Part shown: positions 7,680-14,742 of the stretch, in pieces
How positions within the stretch are numbered: the stretch's first letter is position 1
How the letters are laid out: every line of letters starts with the position of its first letter
From: an uncultured Collinsella sp.
Lineage (GTDB): Bacteria; Actinomycetota; Coriobacteriia; Coriobacteriales; Coriobacteriaceae
Direction: 5' to 3'
Assembly (NCBI GenBank): GCA_902475825.1
Contig: CABSBA010000015.1
Coordinates: forward strand, 1 to 15,621
DNA length: 15,621 bases
Notes under the pieces: generated by a model
What the model was told of the DNA's origin: nothing
Databases searched by the model: none
The model's input: only the letters and a program-made list of their open reading frames with translations
Translations under genes and position numbers: made by a program

Positions 7680-8393
7680 GTGCCGAACTCTGCCGTAAAA
7701 CCGCTCATCTTGGTCGTTGAGGACGATCCCGCTGTCCGCAACCTTATCGTTGCCGCGCTCGAGACGCACGGCTTGCGCCATATGGCCGTGGAGACCGCCC
7801 ATGCCGCCATCGCCGCCGCCTCGTCGCAGGCGCCGAGCATTGTGCTGCTCGATCTGGGCCTGCCCGATATGGACGGCGTCAAGGTGGTGGAGTCGGTGCG
7901 CGCATGGTCGGGCATGCCGATCATTGTGGTCTCGGCGCGCAGCGAGGATGCGGACAAGATTCGCGCGCTCGATGCTGGCGCCGACGACTACCTGACCAAG
8001 CCGTTTTCGGTCGAGGAACTGCTCGCGCGCATTCGCACGACGCTCAGGCGCCTTTCGTATGCGCAAACGGGCGGCGTTGCCTCCGAGGGCTCGTTCGATA
8101 CCGGCGAGCTGCATATCGATTTTGATGCTGGCATCGCTACGATGGATGGCGAGGAGCTGCATCTGACGCCGATTGAGTACAAGCTCTTGTGCCTGCTGGC
8201 ACATAACGCCGACAAGGTGCTGACGCACCAGTCTATCTTGCACGAGATTTGGGGTACGGCAACCAAGAGCGACCTGGCGAGCCTGCGCGTCTTTATGGGT
8301 ACGTTGCGTAAGAAGATTGAGTCCGACCCCGCGCATCCGCGCTATATCCAAACGCACGTGGGTATCGGCTATCGCCTGGTCACCCAAGGCTAG
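7680..8393 (+). CDS. KdpE-like response regulator, OmpR/PhoB family
   Basis: DNA-binding response regulator, 237 aa, partner of the upstream kinase. In the receiver domain (about 7-122) the acidic pocket is VVEDDP (Asp15, Asp16), the phosphorylated residue Asp58 lies in LLDLGLPDMDG, Ser85 is in VVSARSED, and Lys107 is in LTKPFS. The winged-helix domain (about 137-237) contains LTPIEYKLL, VLTHQSILHEIWG, MGTLRKKIE and HVGIGYRLV, a pattern typical of KdpE. The start is GTG at 7680, four bases after the kinase stop codon, preceded by AAGGAG at 7667-7672; longer in-frame starts would overlap the kinase gene. It probably activates a K+ transport operon. The kup gene just upstream and a kdpFABC operon elsewhere are candidate targets; no kdp structural genes are in the window. 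Confidence 0.93.
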   Translation: MPNSAVKPLILVVEDDPAVRNLIVAALETHGLRHMAVETAHAAIAAASSQAPSIVLLDLGLPDMDGVKVVESVRAWSGMPIIVVSARSEDADKIRALDAGADDYLTKPFSVEELLARIRTTLRRLSYAQTGGVASEGSFDTGELHIDFDAGIATMDGEELHLTPIEYKLLCLLAHNADKVLTHQSILHEIWGTATKSDLASLRVFMGTLRKKIESDPAHPRYIQTHVGIGYRLVTQG

Positions 8394-8417
8394 ATCGCCA
8401 ACCACCATCCCAATATG

Positions 8418-8484
8418 AGTTGCGGTGAAATAGTTCCTGTTTGGCCCCTATTCTGCCGCATTTAGGAACTATTCCACCGCAACT
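8418..8484. terminator. Large hairpin between convergent genes, possible bidirectional terminator or repeat
   Basis: Arms 8418-8438 and 8464-8484 pair over 21 positions with a single A-C mismatch (8428/8474), around a 25-base loop. It fills most of the 94-base gap between the response regulator stop (8393) and the convergent rlmKL stop (8488). That placement suits a bidirectional transcription end. Only a weak T-rich run (TTTGTTATTT) follows on the plus strand. Inside the structure, 8448-8460 and 8469-8481 are a direct repeat with 2 of 13 bases different, so the left arm has a second, weaker partner in the loop. The element may belong to a genome-wide repeat family. Confidence 0.7.
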
Positions 8485-8487
8485 TTG

Positions 8488-11055
8488 TTATTTGCCCTTG
8501 GGCTTGCTGGCGTAGAACTTCTTCTTTTTGGACTTGCCGGCGGGGGAGGGTTTGCCGTCGCCGCGCGGCCCTCGGTTGCCGGCCTGCGCGTGCGCGGGTA
8601 CTGCCGCACGGGGCTTGCGGGCCTCGGGATTGCGCAGTTCCTCGGTTCGCTCTGCAATCTCCTCGGCGCTAAAGCCGACCTCGGCCATGGCGTCCTCGAT
8701 GGGCAGGCGGCGCACGATATAGCAATGGTGCACCTTCTGATTGCGCGCGAAATCTTCGGGGATGGTCTGTGCCGTAATGTCCTCCAGCACCACGCCCACA
8801 CGCGCGAGCTTGCGCGTCTCGGGGCGGAAGCCGCGCAGGTTGCAGCTAAAGATGGCATGGCCGCCCTGTGTGAGCAGGCGAGATACGCCGGCCAAAAGCT
8901 CAACATGGTCGCGCTGGACATCCCAGGTGCGGCGGCCCATCTTGGACGAGTTCGAGAACGTGGGCGGGTCGACAAAGATCAGGTCCCAGCGGTTGCGCGT
9001 CTGGCGCTGGTCGCGAATCCAGGCGAGCACGTCATCGCGCACAAAGTGATGCTGCGGCCCCACAAAGCCGTTCTGACGCATATTGCGCTCGGCCCAGTCC
9101 AGGTAGGTATTGGAAAGGTCGACCGTCACGGTCTCCTCGACGCCGCCGTCTGCCGCATAGCAGGTGGCGGTGCCGGTGTAGGCAAACAGGTTGAGGAAGC
9201 GGCGCGCCTGCTTGGCGTGCTCGCGCACTAGGTTGCGGGTGACGCGGTGATCCAGGAAGATGCCCACATCCAGATAGTCGTCAAAGTTGACGGCAAAGGT
9301 GAGCCCGCCCTCTTCGATGAGCGGCAGGCGACGGCGCGCGATGTTGGCGCGCTCGCCTGATGCGCCCTTACCGGCGCCCTGCTTGCCGTACTGCGAGCCG
9401 CCGCGCGAACGCATGCGGGCCTTGGCGTGCACGTGCTCGGCTGGGACATCCAGGATGCGCGGCGCGATGGCCAGAATGTCGAGCATACGAGCCTGGGCCA
9501 GTGCGGGGTCGATGGTCTTGGGCGCGGCGTATTCGGCGATGACGAGCCAGCGTCCCGGCGTCTGCGGGCAGCCCTCGTACAGATCGATGGCGGCGGAGTA
9601 ATCGGGCAGGTCGGCATCGTAGACGCGGTAGCAGCTCACGCCCTCGCGCTTGGCCCACTTGCGGCGCAGGCGTGCGTTCTTGCGCAGGCGGTTAGCGAAC
9701 TGCTCGGATTCGGGGATGAGCACGGGCAGCGGTTTGCCGTCGCCCAGGTCGAGCATGGCGGCAGGCTCGGGCATGGCGGGGGCGGTGGCTTCGTCGTTGG
9801 CTTCGTTGGCATCCGCAACCTCGGCCTCGGCATCCGTGCTGGTCGCAGCCTCAAACGCTGCGGCGGCGTGGTCGAGCGAAGGCCAGACTTCGACGGTCGC
9901 CTCCTCGTTGTTGGGCATGACGGCGATCGAGCGCTCGGGTTCGGCGTGGAGCGCGCGGGCCAGCAATCCGTCGCGGGTGAGCGCGGCGACCGGCGCCGCG
10001 GAAAGCTCGGGCGCGCGGCGCAGCTCGCCGACCAGCGTCATGGCGTCGTGCATGAGCGAAAGCGGGGTCTCGGTGGTGTCTGCGACCACGGCGGCGCCGG
10101 CGACGGTGCCCGCGTGGTCCAGCACGGTGGCGGGCTTGGCGGCGCAAAAATCGACAAAGCGCTTGTAGCCGGCGCTCTTGACCATGCGCTCGGCAGTCTT
10201 GCGGGCGGCGGGGTCGATGTCTACGGCCACGATGCGCGCCTGGCGCTCACGTGCTGCCGCCTCGCGCTCGCGTGCCTCGGCACGCAGCTGCTCCCACAGA
10301 GCGGCGTCGTGCAGCTGCCAGCCCTCAAAGCCCCAGCGCTCGCGTGCGGCGCCCGGGGCGCGGTCGGTCAGAATGTTCACGGCCTCCAACAGCAGACCGC
10401 CGCCGGCGCACGAGGCATCGACCAGCGTGGGAAGGGCTTCGTTCTCGTAATCGTCGGCCGTTAGCTCGCGCTCGCACAGTGCAGTCCAGCCGACCTGCGC
10501 CAGCACCAGGGCGGCGTAGTCGGGGCGCAGCACGTGTGAGCCCTCGCCGGCGCGGGTCGCTGCGGGCGGCAGGCGTTTGAACAGCGGGTCGCCCGAAAGG
10601 TCCAGGCTGATGCTCGCGCGGCGCTGGCGCAGCGAAAGCAGCAGGTGAACATCGGGGTCGGCGGCATCGACGTCGGCACGACGGCCCGTGGTCTCGGCCA
10701 GGCGGTCGCACAGCGCGTCCTTGGCGCGCAGGGCCGAGAAACGTGTGTTGCGCAGCTGCTCGGTCACGCCGCGGGCTGTGATGGCGATGGTGGCGCCGGG
10801 GCGGACGATGCTCTCCCAGGCAATGTCGTAAACGCCGTCGTACAGCTCATCGGCATCCTGCGCCTCAAAGCGCCCGAGCACCACAAACACGCGGCTGGCC
10901 AGGCGCGACCACAGACAGGCGCGGTAGCCTTCTTCGAGCTCGCCCTCAAACGTAGCACGGCCCTTCAGGCGGCGGACATGCGAAAGCCCGAGGCGTTTAA
11001 GCTCATCGGCGAGTGCGGGCTCAAAGCCCTCGGGGCAGCTTGCGTAAAATTCCAT
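8488..11055 (-). CDS. rlmKL: RlmK/RlmL fusion, 23S rRNA guanine methyltransferase (RlmL half degenerate)
   Basis: Cytoplasmic 855-aa fusion related to RlmKL, which in E. coli makes m2G2445 (RlmL half) and m7G2069 (RlmK half) in 23S rRNA. A THUMP/ferredoxin-like region covers about 1-155 and the RlmL-type domain about 160-395. A low-complexity acidic/Ala linker follows (398-435), then the RlmK domain (about 448-785) and a basic tail (810-855) ending KPKGK. The RlmK motifs are intact: FANRLRKN (453-460), DYLDVGIFLDHR, FLNLFAYTGTAT (620-631) and DLIFVDPPTFSNS (691-703). In the RlmL half, motif I reads DASCAGGG (213-220) where DPxCGSGT is expected. The catalytic NPPY/F-GERL motif is missing, with AVVADTTETPL (322-332) at its place. 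The m2G activity is therefore doubtful. The ATG at 11055 is preceded by AGAGGT. The gene is single, convergent to the response regulator and divergent from the HAD gene. Confidence 0.9.
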   Translation of the reverse strand: MEFYASCPEGFEPALADELKRLGLSHVRRLKGRATFEGELEEGYRACLWSRLASRVFVVLGRFEAQDADELYDGVYDIAWESIVRPGATIAITARGVTEQLRNTRFSALRAKDALCDRLAETTGRRADVDAADPDVHLLLSLRQRRASISLDLSGDPLFKRLPPAATRAGEGSHVLRPDYAALVLAQVGWTALCERELTADDYENEALPTLVDASCAGGGLLLEAVNILTDRAPGAARERWGFEGWQLHDAALWEQLRAEAREREAAARERQARIVAVDIDPAARKTAERMVKSAGYKRFVDFCAAKPATVLDHAGTVAGAAVVADTTETPLSLMHDAMTLVGELRRAPELSAAPVAALTRDGLLARALHAEPERSIAVMPNNEEATVEVWPSLDHAAAAFEAATSTDAEAEVADANEANDEATAPAMPEPAAMLDLGDGKPLPVLIPESEQFANRLRKNARLRRKWAKREGVSCYRVYDADLPDYSAAIDLYEGCPQTPGRWLVIAEYAAPKTIDPALAQARMLDILAIAPRILDVPAEHVHAKARMRSRGGSQYGKQGAGKGASGERANIARRRLPLIEEGGLTFAVNFDDYLDVGIFLDHRVTRNLVREHAKQARRFLNLFAYTGTATCYAADGGVEETVTVDLSNTYLDWAERNMRQNGFVGPQHHFVRDDVLAWIRDQRQTRNRWDLIFVDPPTFSNSSKMGRRTWDVQRDHVELLAGVSRLLTQGGHAIFSCNLRGFRPETRKLARVGVVLEDITAQTIPEDFARNQKVHHCYIVRRLPIEDAMAEVGFSAEEIAERTEELRNPEARKPRAAVPAHAQAGNRGPRGDGKPSPAGKSKKKKFYASKPKGK

Positions 11056-11070
11056 GGGTGACCTCTCTGG

Positions 11071-11099
11071 TTGCGTCGCTCCATTATATGATGGATACT
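11071..11099. promoter_or_regulatory. Overlapping divergent promoters for the HAD gene (+) and rlmKL (-)
   Basis: For the plus strand, a -35-like TTGCGT (11071-11076) and a -10-like GATACT (11094-11099) are separated by 17 bases, about 31 bases before the HAD start. For the minus strand, a perfect TATAAT occupies 11083-11088, inside the plus-strand spacer and about 27 bases before the rlmKL start, with no clear -35. The two promoters physically overlap, so polymerase could not occupy both at once. Confidence 0.5.
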
Positions 11100-11130
11100 T
11101 CGTTTACTCTCGCCCCCGAAAGGAACCCAT

Positions 11131-11958
11131 ATGATTGATGCGTGCCCCGATTCCGCCGTGCTCTTTTTTGACGTGGACGGCACGCTGACGTCGTTCGATC
11201 CCGACAACATGACCGACAAGGACTTTTCGGCGGTTCACCCCTCGCAGGCGGTCGTCGAGGCGTTTCATCGTCTGCGCGACGCGGGACACCAGGCATTTAT
11301 CTGCACGGGTCGTCCCCTGTGGCTCATCGCGGACAGCTTGCGTGCGCTCGACCCCGCGGGCATCGTTGCCATGGCAGGCGCCACGCTCGAGGTCGAGGGC
11401 CGCGTGGTGCATGAGGACTGCTTTGACGAAGACATTGTTGCGGAGCTCGCTCGCCGTATGGTCGCGGCAGGGATTGAAGCCTTTTTCGAGACCAACGTGG
11501 CTACTTTTGCCCTGGAACCCGCGGGCGTTGAGCAGTCGTCTCTGATCGGCACTTCTGTGGTGCACAGCACCGAGGAGATGCGCGTCGACGGCAGTCTGCG
11601 CGTGGGCAAGGTGTGCATCGTCGCGAGCTACCTGGCTCGCGTAGCCAACGATGACGGCTTTATCGATCGCGAGTTTGAGCTGTGCAACACCGGTGGTCAG
11701 AATCGCGAGCTGAGCCCCAAGGGCATCGACAAGGGCGTGGGCGTGGCGCGAGCGCTGGAATACCTGGGTCGCACCGGCAACGCGCGCACCTTTGGCTTCG
11801 GCGATTCGGGTAACGACCTGGGCATGCTCGCTGCGGTCGAGACGGCTGTCGCCATGGGCAACGCCATGCCCGAGGTCAAGGCGGTCGCCGACTACGTGAC
11901 CGACGATGTCGCACACGACGGCACCGTCACAGCGATGCAGCATTTCGGCCTCATCTAA
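11131..11958 (+). CDS. HAD-superfamily hydrolase, Cof-type (HAD-IIB) phosphatase
   Basis: Predicted cytoplasmic Mg2+-dependent phosphatase, 275 aa, of normal length for Cof-type HAD enzymes, which often dephosphorylate sugar phosphates or flavin precursors. Motif I is FFDVDGTLT with nucleophile Asp14 and acid/base Asp16. Motif II is ICTGRP (Thr59). Motif III Lys201 lies in SPKGIDKG, a pattern typical of HAD-IIB. Motif IV is GFGDSGNDLGML (Asp225, Asp229). The type-IIB cap domain falls between motifs II and III (about 85-195). The ATG at 11131 is preceded by AAAGGAA. The gene is divergent from rlmKL and convergent to tex, so it is probably monocistronic. The substrate cannot be told from sequence. 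Confidence 0.92.
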   Translation: MIDACPDSAVLFFDVDGTLTSFDPDNMTDKDFSAVHPSQAVVEAFHRLRDAGHQAFICTGRPLWLIADSLRALDPAGIVAMAGATLEVEGRVVHEDCFDEDIVAELARRMVAAGIEAFFETNVATFALEPAGVEQSSLIGTSVVHSTEEMRVDGSLRVGKVCIVASYLARVANDDGFIDREFELCNTGGQNRELSPKGIDKGVGVARALEYLGRTGNARTFGFGDSGNDLGMLAAVETAVAMGNAMPEVKAVADYVTDDVAHDGTVTAMQHFGLI

Positions 11959-12227
11959 TGAATCCCGCGTTCCGACGTTTGCTCAAACTGCGACTCTTTG
12001 CTTTTGCATGCTCAATCGATTTATCAATCCAAACACTGAGGTGTTTATACCGTTCGCCGAGAAGATAAAAAACCGCAGCTCACGCCTTGATAAACGTAGG
12101 TAAAGTGTTTAGCAGTGCAACGCCCATATGCAGACGAAAGTTTTTGTTGCGGTATTTGCAGGTTGTTCCCATTGGGCGAGAAAACTTGCAAGTTCGACGA
12201 TGGGCAGCGGTGGTTCGTCCTTTGCTG
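11959..12227. other. Convergent intergenic region between HAD and tex genes
   Basis: These 269 bases separate two convergent stop codons and are clearly less GC-rich than the genes. No convincing small gene was found. A 6-bp hairpin (12031-12036 with 12041-12046) could help end the HAD transcript but lacks a T-tract. A 12-base palindrome lies at 12183-12194, bracketed by CCCAT/ATGGG-type complementary pentamers on the tex side. An A6 run (12067-12072) gives T6 on the minus strand but has no stable stem before it. No strong terminator could be identified. Confidence 0.4.
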
Positions 12228-14375
12228 CTACTTCCCCTGTACCATGGTGAGCGAGATCTTCTTGCGGTCGCGATCGACCTTTTCCACCCACACCTTTACC
12301 GTGTCGCCGACGCGTACCACGTCGCTCGGGTGCTTGACGAAGCGGTTGGCGAGCTTGGAGATGTGCACGAGGCCGTCCTGGTGCACGCCCACGTCGACGA
12401 AGGCGCCAAAGTCCACAACGTTGCGCACCGTGCCCTTGAGTTCCATGCCGGGCTCCAGGTCGTCGATAGAAAGTGCCGAGCGGCTAAAGACCACCTCGGG
12501 TGCGTCGTCGCGCGGGTCGCGACCGGGCTTCTTGAGCTCGTTGACAATGTCGATGAGCGTTAGGGTGCCGCAGTCCAGGTCGCTTGCCAACGCCGAGATG
12601 CTGCCCAGACGTCGCTCGATGTCGGGCACGCCGCCGCGGCTGAGCTCGCTGGCTTTAACGCCCGCGCGTTCCAGGACGGACGTGGCCACCTCGTAGCTTT
12701 CGGGGTGGACGCTTGTCGCGTCGAGCGGGTTCTTGCCGCCGCTGATGCGCAGGAAACCCGCGGCGTTGAGATATGCCTTGGGACCCAGCTTGGGGACCTT
12801 CTTGAGCTGGCGGCGATCGGTGAAGGCGCCGTTTTCCTCGCGGTAGGCCACGATGTTTTTGGCCACGCTCGGCGTGATACCCGATACGTATCCCAGCAGG
12901 CTTGCGCTCGCGGTGTTGACGTCGACGCCCACGCGGTTGACGACGTCCTCCACCACGTGGCCCAGGGTGCGCGAGAGCTCGGCCTGGTCAAGGTCGTGCT
13001 GGTACTGGCCCACGCCGATGGACTGGGGCGGAATCTTGACGAGCTCTGCCAGCGGGTCCTGCAGGCGGCGGCCCAGGCTCATGGCGCCGCGCACGGTGAC
13101 GTCCAGGTCGGGATACTCCTGGCTTGCGAGCTCGGAGGCGGAGTACACCGACGCGCCGGCCTCGTTGACGATGGTGTAGCGAAGGCTGGGCGCCTGCTCG
13201 GCAATGAACTCCGAGACGACTTCCTCGGTCTCGCGGCTGGCGGTGCCGTTGCCAATGACGATGGTGTTGACGCTGTCCTTCTTGACGAGGCGGGCGAGCT
13301 CGCGCTTGGTGCCGGCGACGTCGTGGCGCGGCTTGGTGGGGTAGACCACGCCGTGGTCGAGCAGCTTGCCGGTCTCGTCCATGACGGCGACCTTGCAGCC
13401 GGTGCGGTAGCCCGGGTCGAGCGCGAGTACGCGGGCGCCGCGCACGGGGCGCGCCGAGAGCAAGCTCTCGAGATTCTTGGCAAAGACGCTGATGGCCTCG
13501 GTCTGGGCGCGAACGGTGAGTCTGGCGCGGGCCTCGCGCTCCAGCGAGGGGGCCATGAGGCGCTTGTAGCCGTCGGCGATAGCGGCGTCAAAGACGGGCG
13601 CGAAGACGCCCTGGCGACGGGGCCAGCGGCTGCCGAGGCGCGCCGTGGCGGCGGCGCCGTCGACGTTCACGTGCACGCGGAGTTTGCCCTCGCGCTCACC
13701 GCGGTCGATAGCCAGCACGCGGTGGTTGGGAATACGGCGCAGCGGCTCGTCAAAGTTGTAGTACGGCTCGTAGGGGGTCTTCTCGGCGGGGTCGGTCGCC
13801 TCGACGACGATATCGGCGGTGTTTTGCGTAAAGGCGCGCAGGTCGGCGACGTTTTCGGGGTCCTCGGCTACCGTCTCGGCCACGATGTCGGCGGCGCCGG
13901 CGAGCGCCTTCTCGGGCGTGTCGAAGCCGGCCTCCTCGTTGACGTATGCCGCGGCGGCGTCGAGTGCGCTGCCCTTGGCCGAGGCCTGCATGATGATCAT
14001 GTTGGCGAGCGGCTCCAGGCCGGCCTCGCGGGCCTTTTGCGCGTGGGTCATGCGCTTTTTGCGGTAGGGCTTGTAGAGGTCCTCGACGCGCTGGAGCTGC
14101 GTGGCCTCGCGAATCTGCTGCTCGAGTTCGGGCGTGAGCTTGCCCTGGGCGTCGATGAGCAGAATGACGTCCTCCTTGCGCTGCTCAAGATTGCGCAGGT
14201 AGGACAGGCGCTCGTCGAGCGTGCGCAGGGCAACGTCGTCCATGCCGCCCGTTGCTTCCTTGCGGTAGCGCGAGATAAAGGGAATGGTGCTGCCCTCGTC
14301 GATGAGCTTGACAGCCGCCTCGATGTTGGCGGCCTTAAGGTTGAGCTCGCGGGCGAGCTGGGCGATAAGATCCAT
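12228..14375 (-). CDS. tex: Tex family RNA-binding transcription accessory protein
   Basis: Cytoplasmic nucleic-acid-binding protein of the Tex/Spt6-like family, implicated in transcription and RNA metabolism. It is 715 aa, close to the family norm of 720-780. The N-terminal helical Tex region (1-200) includes the conserved IPFISRYRKEATGG (31-44) and YKPYRKKRMT (101-110). A YqgF/RNase-H-like domain starts at RVLALDPGYRTGCKVAV (315-331). Helix-hairpin-helix motifs follow (about 480-550; NTASASLLGYVSGI and KKVPKLGPKAYLNAAGFLRI). A C-terminal S1 domain has GTVRNVVDFGAFVDVGVHQD (648-667) and VDRDRKKISLTM (700-711). The ATG at 14375 is preceded by AAGGAG at good spacing. An in-frame GTG at 14462 would add 29 residues translated from the upstream hairpin region and is rejected. 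The gene stands alone and faces away from the diguanylate cyclase gene. Confidence 0.95.
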   Translation of the reverse strand: MDLIAQLARELNLKAANIEAAVKLIDEGSTIPFISRYRKEATGGMDDVALRTLDERLSYLRNLEQRKEDVILLIDAQGKLTPELEQQIREATQLQRVEDLYKPYRKKRMTHAQKAREAGLEPLANMIIMQASAKGSALDAAAAYVNEEAGFDTPEKALAGAADIVAETVAEDPENVADLRAFTQNTADIVVEATDPAEKTPYEPYYNFDEPLRRIPNHRVLAIDRGEREGKLRVHVNVDGAAATARLGSRWPRRQGVFAPVFDAAIADGYKRLMAPSLEREARARLTVRAQTEAISVFAKNLESLLSARPVRGARVLALDPGYRTGCKVAVMDETGKLLDHGVVYPTKPRHDVAGTKRELARLVKKDSVNTIVIGNGTASRETEEVVSEFIAEQAPSLRYTIVNEAGASVYSASELASQEYPDLDVTVRGAMSLGRRLQDPLAELVKIPPQSIGVGQYQHDLDQAELSRTLGHVVEDVVNRVGVDVNTASASLLGYVSGITPSVAKNIVAYREENGAFTDRRQLKKVPKLGPKAYLNAAGFLRISGGKNPLDATSVHPESYEVATSVLERAGVKASELSRGGVPDIERRLGSISALASDLDCGTLTLIDIVNELKKPGRDPRDDAPEVVFSRSALSIDDLEPGMELKGTVRNVVDFGAFVDVGVHQDGLVHISKLANRFVKHPSDVVRVGDTVKVWVEKVDRDRKKISLTMVQGK

Positions 14376-14433
14376 GGGACTCCTTGCGTTTAAGGTGCGT
14401 TTGCAGCACAGGGCTACCAAGGATACCACCCGT

Positions 14434-14452
14434 CCCAAAAGACTGTTTTGGG
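14434..14452. repeat. Short hairpin upstream of tex
   Basis: Bases 14434-14440 (CCCAAAA) pair with 14446-14452 (TTTTGGG), a 7-bp stem with a 5-base loop. It lies between the tex start and the long inverted repeat at 14457-14618. A -10-like TATCCT on the minus strand (14420-14425) is nearby, so the hairpin may overlap the tex promoter as an operator. No function is shown by sequence. Confidence 0.45.
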
Positions 14453-14456
14453 GCCG

Positions 14457-14618
14457 CGCCACGAAAATGACCTATCTACTACGTTTAACCCATATGGGTC
14501 GACCATCCCCCGGTTTTCCGAGAATACGCAAGCCGTCTACCTGCAGTTTTTATTTCGCGAAATTTGGCATGGTTGAGGGCGATCGGTTAAACGTAGTAGA
14601 TAGGCGCGTTTCGTGGCG
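14457..14618. repeat. Long inverted repeat (34-base arms, 94-base centre) between tex and the GGDEF gene
   Basis: Arms 14457-14490 and 14585-14618 are inverted copies: an outer 10-bp perfect block (14457-14466 / 14609-14618), four mismatched positions, and an inner 20-bp perfect block (14471-14490 / 14585-14604). The 94-base centre contains no open gene. At its left edge it has palindromes CCCATATGGG (14489-14498) and GGTCGACC (14497-14504), and inside it ATTTCGCGAAAT (14552-14563). A -35-like TTGGCA at 14564-14569 points toward the GGDEF gene. The element could be a non-coding mobile or repeat sequence (MITE-like), an invertible segment, or a regulator target. No target-site duplication was recognised. 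Confidence 0.8.
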
Positions 14619-14742
14619 AACGAATCAAGCCGAGGTGCAAAATAGCCCCCGTCCTAGAAAAATCATCTGGTAGAGTTGACCCCGCATGATTTACAAGACG
14701 CTATGCGCCACCTACTCTTTTGCCATTTGAGGGAGTGAACTT
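14619..14742 (+). promoter_or_regulatory. Probable promoter and leader of the GGDEF gene
   Basis: Between the long inverted repeat and the GTG start lies a good -35-like TTGACC (14676-14681). No matching -10 is clear: GCTATG (14700-14705, 18-base spacing) is the nearest. The ribosome-binding site GAGGGAG at 14729-14735 lies seven bases before the start codon. Together with the repeat and the tex leader this fills the 367-base divergent gap. Nothing else was seen here. Confidence 0.35.

Noticed and set aside
9427..10464. Plus-strand open frame of 345 codons antisense to rlmKL
   Set aside because: Shadow of the rlmKL coding frame, Gly/Val/His-rich, with no convincing start site or domain.
12088..12105. 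Possible remnant of the 14585-14604 repeat arm (shared TAAACGTAG)
   Set aside because: Only nine contiguous bases are shared, with loosely similar flanks. This is too short to call homologous.
12705..14393. Plus-strand open frame of 562 codons antisense to tex
   Set aside because: Long only because GC-rich codons of tex rarely give stops in this frame. The translation is repetitive Ala/Gly/Val/Asp without family features.
14376..14462. Earlier GTG start for tex, adding 29 residues
   Set aside because: The ATG at 14375 has a good AAGGAG site and begins the conserved Tex N-terminus. The extension is read from the leader hairpin.
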